Origin: Aquificaceae bacterium
GTDB lineage: Bacteria > Aquificota > Aquificia > Aquificales > Aquificaceae
Direction of reading: 5' to 3'
DNA: 6,414 nucleotides
Assembly: GCA_027014185.1 (NCBI GenBank)
Contig: JALWEK010000220.1
Span: forward strand, 1-6,414
Part shown: in pieces, positions 1 through 5,713 of the stretch
How the letters are laid out: each line of letters begins with the position of its first letter
How positions within the stretch are numbered: the first letter of the stretch is position 1
Made by a program: the position numbers and the translations under genes
Notes under the pieces: model-generated
What the model saw: only the letters and a program-made list of their open reading frames with translations
Told to the model about the DNA's origin: nothing
Database searches by the model: none

Positions 1-56
1 CCAACCAGCGCCAGCAGGGCGGCAACAAAGGGATACTGGGCGACAAGTTCAAGCAT
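1..56 (-). CDS. Start of a hydrophobic ORF of unknown function (partial, runs off left edge)
   Basis: An ATG at 56-54 opens a frame that stays open to the window edge. It gives about 18 residues beginning MLELVAQYPF, followed by an Ala/Leu/Val-rich stretch that looks like a membrane segment or signal anchor. It begins 5 bases after the TGA of the truncated reverse gyrase, a spacing that would allow translational coupling. I see no clear Shine-Dalgarno sequence, and 18 codons are too few to identify a family. It does not resemble the missing reverse gyrase C-terminus, whose expected conserved elements (an LYDLIFRRF-like segment, then a GRPSTY motif) appear in none of the three frames here. It could be a small membrane protein, the first gene of an inserted element, or sequence joined by misassembly. 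Confidence 0.3.
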   Translation of the reverse strand, partial: MLELVAQYPFVAALLALV

Positions 57-61
57 CGGGC

Positions 62-2992
62 TCAGACCAGTCCGGCGAAGCCCATAAATGCCAGAGACAT
101 CAGGCCTGCGGTTATCATGAACCTGAGGTTGGAAGGCTCCAAAGATCTCGTGGGCCTTATGCACTCGTGGGCTCCTCCCTCTCCCCAGGATCTCGGGTAG
201 AAGTACTCCTCGCCGAACTTCTCGCTTATGTAGGGCTTGGCGACCAGGTACCTCCCTGCCTCGGAGACACGGGTAGAGTCCGTCCTGTGGTAGGTGATCA
301 GCCCAGCCTCAAACAAACTCTGGAGGAGCTTCATCGTCTTCTGTGCCGAGAAGTGCAGGTGCTCGCTCGCATCCTCAAGGACGGTGTCAGTGGAGTAAGG
401 AGGAAGGGGTTTTTTGTCCGCCTCTTGAGGGGAGTGGGTATATACCCTCGCGAGCTCAAGCTCCTCATACACGCTCCTGGCGACGTCAAGGTCCTCTATC
501 TCCGCCCTGAAGATCTGACCGTTAATCTCAAAGATAACCTCCCCCTTCTTTTCCTTAGACTTCTCGTATCTCTCTATAACCCATCCCAGAACAGGGGTCT
601 GAACCCTCCCGGCGGAGAACCAGTTCCTGCTGAAGACCTTCCATAGGACCCTCGAGAGGGTGAAGCCTACCCACCTGTCTAAAACCCTTCTGACGATCTG
701 CGCTTTTACCAGGTTTGTATCGAACTCCCTCGGGTTTTCCACCGCCGACCTGAACGCTTTGGGTGTTACCTCGTGAAACTCAGCCCTCTTTATATTCATG
801 TTCATGGGCCTCAGAAGGAGAAAGAGATCGTAGGCTATCTTCTCCCCCTCCGCGTCGGGGTCTGTGGCTATGAAGAGCTCGTCCACCTCGTAGCCTGCCT
901 TTCTAAGAGCGGAAACTATACTCAGCTTGTCCTCCACCCTACCCCTGCACCTCTTCTTCAGATATTCGTAGTCTGTGTGCTGAAGCCCTTTATCCTTACA
1001 TCTCTTTATCGTGTCATAGACCGGTATGAACCTTGAGTCTTCTGTTAGAACCCCGAAGAAGCCCTTATCGGTCGTGAGGTCTAAGACGTGTCCGAGGGAG
1101 GCGGTTATCACAAGAAGCCTCTCCCCGAGGGGAACCTCGTAGGCTATGCTGTCCTCTATCAGCCTGAGCTGTGGTTTCCCGAAGAAGCCAGCTATCGTCC
1201 TCGCCTTGTTTGGAGACTCAACCACCACGAGGGTGGTCCTGAAGAGGTCCTTTATCTTCTGAACCACCTTGCCCTCAAGGACGAGCCTTGCCCTCTTCCT
1301 GTCCTCGTCTATCTCTTTAAGGAGTCTTTCAAGGTCTATATCACTCAGGGATTTGAACTCAACGTCCGACTGCATGAAGTAGGCCGAAAGCCTCCTCCTC
1401 AGAGACCTGAAGGCCTTGGGGTCCGAGTAAAAGAGTATTGAGAGCCCCTTAGTCATTCCTCCAGCTATGAAGCGGGAAGTCCTCCCCGAAGCCTGTATGT
1501 AGGAGCTGGCGTCGCCCACAACCATGTAGAGCTGTCCCTCTCTGTGGACTAGGGATATGTCCTCGGACTCTTCTATCTTCTTTAAAAACTCCTCGTCGGT
1601 GAGAAATCTCTCGAGGAAATCCTTTATCTCCTGAACCCTCTCCTTTATCCTCGGGTACTTGTCCAGGAGTTCTTCCCTCAGGGTGAGGTATCTTTTCAGG
1701 TAGTTTACGTACTCCACCGCCTTCAGGCGGTCCTTTTCATCGAAGAGGTTAAGGAGGGTTAAAAGCAGTGAGTGGAGCAGAGAGGGTTGCAGGGATAACT
1801 GGGTCGGGAAGATGTGCTTGGGAGGATCTAAGAATATCGCGTAGCGGATTACGTGGGGAAGGTCGAGGCCTCTCACTAGGGGGTTCGTCAGATGGGATAT
1901 GCCCACCGCTACGTCAAAATCCCCCTTCTCAAGTATCTGATAGAGCTCTTCGGGTTTATAGTCAAGGTAGCTTACAGCCTCTATACCCTTGCTTTTGTAA
2001 AACTCAACCACCTCCTGAACCTTCTCCTTCCCGTAAAAGACCGAGAGATAGACGAGCCCTCCCTTTCCCAGCTTATTTATAAGCTCGGCGGACCTCTCAA
2101 GGGCTTCCTCCAGGTCCTTCACGGGCTCGGCTACGTCCACTATGTTCCTGACTGTCGTTACCGCCTTCTGAACCTCAAAGCCAAGTAAGTTCCTGAAGAG
2201 GAAGACCCTGTTTCCTTTCGGTTTCAAAGTCGCCGACGAGACCACAAGAACCGTATCCCTTCTCCTCTTCCTTATCTGGGCGAGCTTCTCCCAGTCTCTG
2301 TCGGTTTTGTTCTCTTTAAGGGCGAGCTTTATCTCGTAGTCGGTGAAGCCGAGGAGCTTGAAGAGGTTGTCCACGTTCTTGGAGCGCTTGAGGAAGGAGT
2401 CTATGTCGTCTATGAATATGAAGCTGAACCTGAACTTCTTCAGGTTCTCAAAGTTCTTGTGGAGGAACATGTTCGTCCCGCAGAGGATGTCGAAGTCCCC
2501 GGCGAGGAACCTCTCCTTTATCTTCTTCTTGGACTCATAGACGAGGATGTTTTTTTCTATACCCAGCCTCCGGGATAGTTCCTCGAGTCTTCCCCCCGTC
2601 TGGTTTGCCAGTATCCTGGTGGGGAATATGAGGAGAACCTTGGGTTTTACGAACAGGGATGTAACGAGGCCAAAGGTGGTCTTCCCCACCCCGGTTGGAG
2701 CCACGACAGCAAAGGATTGACCCATGAGAACTCTTTTTGCCCATAGCTTTTGAAGGCTCCAGGGACGGGCTCCCACAGCCCTCTCAAAGAAGCTCTCAAA
2801 CTCGGAGAGGGAGCTTTCGGTCTCACAGAATAGGGAAAGCTCTCTAAGGCTTCCCCTCTCCTCCAAGGCTTTGCAAACTTCCTCCGTGGGGTCTGGCAAG
2901 CACCTGTAGCAGGGAAGACCTTTAGAGAGCCTCTCGTCGCTTATCGCTCCCCCGCAGTTGGGACACCCCCTCTCTATTATTAAAAGGCTCAT
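62..2992 (-). CDS. rgy: Reverse gyrase, C-terminally truncated (helicase plus incomplete topoisomerase IA)
   Basis: ATP-dependent enzyme that introduces positive supercoils into DNA in hyperthermophiles, acting in the cytoplasm. Domains in order: N-terminal zinc finger (C10-C13, C28-C31); helicase-like half with a Q-motif-like segment (RPWSLQ, 76-81), Walker A (PTGVGKTT, 99-106), Walker B DDID (195-198), SSAT (252-255) and motif VI YIQASGRTSR (498-507); topoisomerase IA half with TOPRIM VVVESPNKA (589-597, Glu592) and DPDAE (711-715), ending with catalytic Tyr901 in ITYHRTDST. The second zinc knuckle (665-685) keeps only one Cys per CxxC pair. The protein is 976 residues; the family is usually about 1050-1250. 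It stops about 75 residues past Tyr901, soon after HECIRPTR, so about 170 residues including the GRPSTY region are missing. The tail (MITAGLMSLAFMGF) is hydrophobic. The ATG at 2992 puts the zinc finger where the family has it; its ribosome binding site is weak. It lies 16 bases after PCD, last of a leftward operon. Identity is certain; whether the enzyme works is not. Confidence 0.93.
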   Translation of the reverse strand: MSLLIIERGCPNCGGAISDERLSKGLPCYRCLPDPTEEVCKALEERGSLRELSLFCETESSLSEFESFFERAVGARPWSLQKLWAKRVLMGQSFAVVAPTGVGKTTFGLVTSLFVKPKVLLIFPTRILANQTGGRLEELSRRLGIEKNILVYESKKKIKERFLAGDFDILCGTNMFLHKNFENLKKFRFSFIFIDDIDSFLKRSKNVDNLFKLLGFTDYEIKLALKENKTDRDWEKLAQIRKRRRDTVLVVSSATLKPKGNRVFLFRNLLGFEVQKAVTTVRNIVDVAEPVKDLEEALERSAELINKLGKGGLVYLSVFYGKEKVQEVVEFYKSKGIEAVSYLDYKPEELYQILEKGDFDVAVGISHLTNPLVRGLDLPHVIRYAIFLDPPKHIFPTQLSLQPSLLHSLLLTLLNLFDEKDRLKAVEYVNYLKRYLTLREELLDKYPRIKERVQEIKDFLERFLTDEEFLKKIEESEDISLVHREGQLYMVVGDASSYIQASGRTSRFIAGGMTKGLSILFYSDPKAFRSLRRRLSAYFMQSDVEFKSLSDIDLERLLKEIDEDRKRARLVLEGKVVQKIKDLFRTTLVVVESPNKARTIAGFFGKPQLRLIEDSIAYEVPLGERLLVITASLGHVLDLTTDKGFFGVLTEDSRFIPVYDTIKRCKDKGLQHTDYEYLKKRCRGRVEDKLSIVSALRKAGYEVDELFIATDPDAEGEKIAYDLFLLLRPMNMNIKRAEFHEVTPKAFRSAVENPREFDTNLVKAQIVRRVLDRWVGFTLSRVLWKVFSRNWFSAGRVQTPVLGWVIERYEKSKEKKGEVIFEINGQIFRAEIEDLDVARSVYEELELARVYTHSPQEADKKPLPPYSTDTVLEDASEHLHFSAQKTMKLLQSLFEAGLITYHRTDSTRVSEAGRYLVAKPYISEKFGEEYFYPRSWGEGGAHECIRPTRSLEPSNLRFMITAGLMSLAFMGFAGLV

Positions 2993-3008
2993 AAGGAAAT
3001 TATAACCT

Positions 3009-3305
3009 TCAGTGCTTGAGAACTTCCTCCACCGCCTTGTTTATCTCTTTAGCGAGCCTGAAGTCCCTCTCCGTGAGCCCTCCCGCCTCGTGGGTCGTGA
3101 GTTTAACCCTGACACGTTTAAAGCCTATCTCCAGATCCGGATGGTGCCAGTGGATCTCCGCAAGCCCCGCTATCGTGTTCACAACGAAGATGGTGGTCTT
3201 CCAGTTCTTCGTCTCAAACTCCCTAACGATATGATCCCCTTCCAGCCTCCAGCCGTCCAATTCCTCGAGCCTTTTCTTTATTTCATCCGCACTCAGCCTC
3301 TCCAT
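3009..3305 (-). CDS. phhB: Pterin-4a-carbinolamine dehydratase (PCD/DCoH family)
   Basis: Small cytoplasmic enzyme of the COG2154 family that dehydrates 4a-hydroxytetrahydropterin, recycling the pterin cofactor of aromatic amino acid hydroxylases. In microbes without such hydroxylases, homologues have been proposed to serve molybdopterin metabolism. The 98-residue protein has normal family length and fits the published family signature at every position: E50, three residues, H54-H55-P56, five residues, F62, nine residues, H72, eight residues, D81. The block GGLTERDF (75-82) is typical. I chose the ATG at 3305: it starts one base after the upstream stop and has GGAG (3313-3316) 7 bases upstream. 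A longer reading from TTG at 3323 overlaps the upstream gene, lacks that ribosome binding site and adds six unconserved residues. No hydroxylase gene is in the window, so the physiological substrate is open. It is probably co-transcribed with the MBL-fold gene and reverse gyrase. Confidence 0.9.
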   Translation of the reverse strand: MERLSADEIKKRLEELDGWRLEGDHIVREFETKNWKTTIFVVNTIAGLAEIHWHHPDLEIGFKRVRVKLTTHEAGGLTERDFRLAKEINKAVEEVLKH

Positions 3306-3306
3306 A

Positions 3307-4224
3307 TCACAGCTCCATATCAAGTTCGTTGAAGACGTTGTATACGTTCCTCAGGTGGAACACATCGTACATGGGATACTTCTTGTAAGGCGTATCCTTC
3401 AAAGCCTCCCTTATCTCGTCCACAAATAGCCCCTCATCTTTGAGCTTCCTTACGTTCTCCCTCACAAAGACCAGATAATCCTTCGTCCACCTTATCACCT
3501 CTACTCCTCCCGGATCGCCGTGCCCTGAGAGGACGAGCTTTGGCTTTATCCTCAACATCCTGTCTAGGACATCAACCCATCCCTTGGAATAGACATTCCT
3601 GTCCCCCATGAAAGGTATCCTTTTGTTGGCGGTCAGATCCCCCGTAAACAACATTCCGTCCACGAACACGACCAGATCGGTGTTGGTGTGGGCGGGTGTC
3701 ATGGGTATTATCTCTATCTTCCGCTTTCCAACCCTCAGCTTAACCTTCTTGTCCACCACCACGTCCGGGGGTGTGATCTTAACACTCTCAAAAACACCGG
3801 GAAACGACCTCTTTACCCCTTCTAGGACCATATCCGCCTCGCCAGAGTCGTAAAACTCCTTCAGGTTTTTATGAGCTATTATCTTCGCTCCAGCTTCCTT
3901 AAAGGCCGAAGCCCCGAACCAGTGATCCATATGGTAGTGGGTTACGATCACGTAGAGTATGGGAGCATCCTTTACCTTCTTCAACTCTGAGATAAACTCC
4001 CTCGCAAGCTCGGGGTTGGACAGGGCGTCCACCACTACCCAGCCCTCTTTGGTCAGCAGTCCGTAGGCGTTGGACATAAACCCCCTGTTCTTTTTGGATG
4101 GGAGCTCCGTGACCCCCTGTGCCATGTAGAGGTCATCAGATACCTTTCTGAGGTCTATTCCAAAAACGGCAACGGCCCAGAAGATCCATACAAAGAAAGC
4201 TACCCTTACCATGGGATACACCAT
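3307..4224 (-). CDS. Exported metallo-beta-lactamase-fold zinc hydrolase
   Basis: Predicted periplasmic MBL-fold hydrolase, 305 residues. Residues 1-22 form a hydrophobic Sec-type signal peptide (MVRVAFFVWIFWAVAVFG), with no lipobox cysteine. The metal-binding set is complete: HYHMDH (H96, H98, D100, H101), H179 in TPAHTNTD, bridging D196 in FTGDLTANKR, and H235 in SGHGDP. This is the pattern of a binuclear hydrolase. General sequence style and export recall SoxH-like or quinoprotein-associated metallohydrolases and class B lactamase relatives, but the substrate cannot be read from sequence; a thioester, lactone or sulfur compound is possible. The ATG at 4224 follows the sodC stop by 7 bases and has a weak AAGG ahead of it. 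The ATG at codon 5 (4212) is an equally reasonable start and gives a more usual signal peptide. The end abuts PCD with one base between stop and start. It is second in the leftward operon. Confidence 0.85.
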   Translation of the reverse strand: MVYPMVRVAFFVWIFWAVAVFGIDLRKVSDDLYMAQGVTELPSKKNRGFMSNAYGLLTKEGWVVVDALSNPELAREFISELKKVKDAPILYVIVTHYHMDHWFGASAFKEAGAKIIAHKNLKEFYDSGEADMVLEGVKRSFPGVFESVKITPPDVVVDKKVKLRVGKRKIEIIPMTPAHTNTDLVVFVDGMLFTGDLTANKRIPFMGDRNVYSKGWVDVLDRMLRIKPKLVLSGHGDPGGVEVIRWTKDYLVFVRENVRKLKDEGLFVDEIREALKDTPYKKYPMYDVFHLRNVYNVFNELDMEL

Positions 4225-4231
4225 TATAAAT

Positions 4232-4738
4232 CTACCTTATCTCTTCAACTACCCCACAGACTATCCTTCTACCCGCTTTTCCTGCAGGATCAGACCTGTA
4301 GTCATCAGCTCCTTCATGTATAACTATCGCCGTTCCTCCCTTCTTAAACAGGCTGTTCGGCTTTTCCTTCTCCAGAGTAACGTAGGGAGCATGTATCTCT
4401 ATCCTGAGCATACCATCTCTACCAACGTAAACGTTTGGAAGGTCTCCCGCATGGTGTCCCTCCGGGTTCATAAGTCCATGTTTCTTTCCGTAAGGATTGA
4501 AGTGCCCCTTGGCAGACTTGAAGTCCGGGGTCTTGCATGAACCCATTGAGTGTATGTGGAAGGCATGAACACCAGATGGTAGCTCAGCGTTTACTTTGAG
4601 GAGAACTCCTCCCGCAGGAACACTGTATATGAGCACCTCACCTATAGCGTTACCCTGTCTATCTATAAGATTGGCCTTAGCCTTCGGCTCTCCTGCAAAG
4701 GCGAACGCCAGTATAAGAAACAGGATTATTAAAACCAT
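4232..4738 (-). CDS. sodC: Periplasmic Cu,Zn superoxide dismutase
   Basis: Dismutates superoxide to oxygen and peroxide in the periplasm. Residues 1-15 are a very hydrophobic signal peptide ending AFAFA, with cleavage likely before G16; the n-region has no Lys or Arg. All ligands are visible by alignment to bacterial SodC: Cu ligands H61 and H63 (HAFHIH) and H141 (VIHEGADD); bridging H79 (GHFNP); Zn ligands H87, H96 and D99 (HHAGDLPN). The disulfide pair is C68 (GSC) and C161 (CGVV), and the substrate-guiding arginine is R158. At 168 residues it has normal length. The start is well supported: AGGAGG (4746-4751) lies 7 bases upstream of the ATG. It is first in the leftward operon and divergent from the encapsulin gene. 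It carries no encapsulin-targeting C-terminus (it ends GVVEEIR), and an exported protein is an unlikely cargo. The gene fits a microaerophile exposed to oxygen or reactive sulfur chemistry. Confidence 0.95.
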   Translation of the reverse strand: MVLIILFLILAFAFAGEPKAKANLIDRQGNAIGEVLIYSVPAGGVLLKVNAELPSGVHAFHIHSMGSCKTPDFKSAKGHFNPYGKKHGLMNPEGHHAGDLPNVYVGRDGMLRIEIHAPYVTLEKEKPNSLFKKGGTAIVIHEGADDYRSDPAGKAGRRIVCGVVEEIR

Positions 4739-4745
4739 AGCTCTC

Positions 4746-4751
4746 CCTCCT
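4746..4751 (-). promoter_or_regulatory. Strong Shine-Dalgarno site of sodC
   Basis: On the minus strand this reads AGGAGG, 7 bases before the sodC ATG. It is a near-perfect anti-16S match and fixes the sodC start. Confidence 0.85.
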
Positions 4752-4803
4752 CAGGCTTACTTTAAAAGTCGTCCTGTCGATCCGTGTGCAAATGAGGGCT
4801 GTC

Positions 4804-4817
4804 ATAACAGCTGATAT
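4804..4817. promoter_or_regulatory. Imperfect 14-bp palindrome overlapping the encapsulin promoter (candidate operator)
   Basis: The sequence ATAACAGCTGATAT is self-complementary except for one central-flank pair (A4807/A4814), with CAGCTG at its core. It overlaps the first bases of the putative extended -10 of the encapsulin gene and sits in the only intergenic region of the window, between divergent genes. A regulator bound here could block encapsulin transcription. It matches no operator I recognise (not a Fur/PerR-type box), and an AT-rich spacer can produce such a match by chance. Confidence 0.3.
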
Positions 4818-4820
4818 AAT
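4812..4820 (+). promoter_or_regulatory. Putative extended -10 promoter element for the encapsulin-cysteine synthase operon
   Basis: TGATATAAT is a perfect match to the extended -10 consensus TGnTATAAT. It lies 31 bases before the encapsulin ATG, so a transcript starting about 7 bases downstream would carry a leader of about 25 bases with its Shine-Dalgarno site. No good -35 hexamer is seen at 16-18 bases; an extended -10 can compensate for that. Confidence 0.6.
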
Positions 4821-4839
4821 TAAACAGGAAACTGAAAAT

Positions 4840-4845
4840 GGAGGG
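4840..4845 (+). promoter_or_regulatory. Shine-Dalgarno site deciding the encapsulin start
   Basis: GGAGGG lies 6 bases upstream of the ATG at 4852. It favours that start over an in-frame ATG at 4786, which lies upstream of the likely promoter. Confidence 0.8.
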
Positions 4846-4851
4846 AAAAAC

Positions 4852-5703
4852 ATGGACTTTCTAGGAAGAGAAGAAGCACCTCTCACAGCCGAGGAGTGGG
4901 AGCAGATAGATAACGCAGTGGTAAAGGTAGCCAAAGAGACGCTGGTTTGCAGAAGGTTCGTTCCCGTGATGGGACCAATCGGTCCAGGGCACCAGATGGT
5001 ATCCTACGATGTGATCTACGGGATGGAGCCGGGGGTTTGTGAGATAAAGCCTGGTCAAGAGTACGAGACCTGTGAACCCGTGAGGACAGGGGTAAGGAAG
5101 CACATACCTATACCTACCATATACAAGGACTTCGTTATATCTTGGAGAGATCTCGAGTACTTCAGACAGTTCAACATGCCCATAGACACCTCCAACGCGG
5201 TGGCGGCCGCTGTTGCCACGGCGATCGCCGAAGATACACTGATCCTCTTGGGGAATAAGAACCTGGGTCTGGAAGGCCTGATGACAGCAGAAGGTATAAA
5301 CACCATGTCCATGAGCGACTGGACACAGGTAGGTAACGCATTCACGGACGTGATAGAGGGAATATCGAAGCTGGTGGAGCAGGGATTTTACGGGAATTAC
5401 TACCTTGTCGTGAACCCGAAGCAGTACTTTCAATTAAACAGGATGCACGACAACACGGGCCTTTTAGAGATAGAGCAGATAAAGAAGGTGGTAAAAGATG
5501 TCTTCCAGACGCCTATAATCCCCGAGAACAAAGCTCTCCTCGTATCCGCAGGGCCTCAAAACTTCGACCTTGTCGTAGCACAGGATATATCGGTCGCCTA
5601 CGTGGAATCTGCCAACATGAACCACATATTCAGGGTTCTGGAGATGGTCGCTCTGAGGATAAAGAGACCGGGATCCATACTGGTGATAGGGAAAGGGAAG
5701 TAA
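4852..5703 (+). CDS. enc: Encapsulin nanocompartment shell protein (family 1-like, Linocin_M18/HK97 fold)
   Basis: Protein that self-assembles into an icosahedral protein shell enclosing cargo enzymes in the cytoplasm. The 283-residue product aligns along its length, from memory, with the Thermotoga maritima encapsulin (about 265 residues). Shared parts are the N-terminal MDFLGREEAPLT...W..ID helix (1-20), FVPVMGPIG (36-44), the RKHIPIP segment after the E-loop (82-88), the A-domain GNKNLGLEGL, the YYLVVNP strand, the VAQDISVAY strand, and the C-terminal strand PGSILVIGK. The E-loop region (about 45-80) is about 12 residues longer than in T. maritima and holds two of the protein's three cysteines (C63, C74; the other is C33). 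No ferritin-like, DyP, hemerythrin or IMEF gene is adjacent. The next gene, 10 bases downstream, is cysteine synthase; sodC is divergent upstream. There are no phage genes nearby, so a prophage capsid is unlikely. Family assignment is firm; cargo is unknown. Confidence 0.9.
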   Translation: MDFLGREEAPLTAEEWEQIDNAVVKVAKETLVCRRFVPVMGPIGPGHQMVSYDVIYGMEPGVCEIKPGQEYETCEPVRTGVRKHIPIPTIYKDFVISWRDLEYFRQFNMPIDTSNAVAAAVATAIAEDTLILLGNKNLGLEGLMTAEGINTMSMSDWTQVGNAFTDVIEGISKLVEQGFYGNYYLVVNPKQYFQLNRMHDNTGLLEIEQIKKVVKDVFQTPIIPENKALLVSAGPQNFDLVVAQDISVAYVESANMNHIFRVLEMVALRIKRPGSILVIGKGK

Positions 5704-5713
5704 AATCGTATAG

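Noticed and set aside
1..100. Single frameshift as the cause of the reverse gyrase truncation
   Set aside because: All three minus-strand frames to the edge were read and none gives the expected continuation.
2998..3003. TATAAT just before reverse gyrase (leaderless promoter?)
   Set aside because: No acceptable -35 or extended -10 accompanies it; AT-rich pre-start sequence is expected, and the operon spacing argues for read-through.
3306..3323. TTG start giving a 104-residue PCD
   Set aside because: The ATG at 3305 has a well-spaced GGAG and directly follows the upstream stop; the extra six residues look unconserved.
4222..4227. TATAAT overlapping the MBL-fold start codon
   Set aside because: It overlaps the chosen ATG and no -35 fits at 16-18 bases; it would work only for the codon-5 start.
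4786..4851. In-frame upstream ATG extending the encapsulin by 22 residues
   Set aside because: It would start before the likely -10, lacks a ribosome binding site, and adds residues ahead of the conserved MDFL start typical of encapsulins.
4861..5433. Long antisense open frame over the encapsulin, and similar frames opposite reverse gyrase (167-646) and opposite the encapsulin/cysteine synthase junction (5464-6045)
   Set aside because: They lie opposite strongly identified genes, have no ribosome binding sites, and their proteins are low-complexity or unlike known families.
5674..5700. Encapsulin C-terminus (SILVIGKGK) resembling a cargo-loading peptide
   Set aside because: It aligns with the normal C-terminal strand of encapsulin shells, so it is structural.
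4852..5703. Prophage major capsid protein
   Set aside because: The HK97 fold is shared, but the sequence has encapsulin hallmarks and no terminase, portal, protease or tail gene is nearby.
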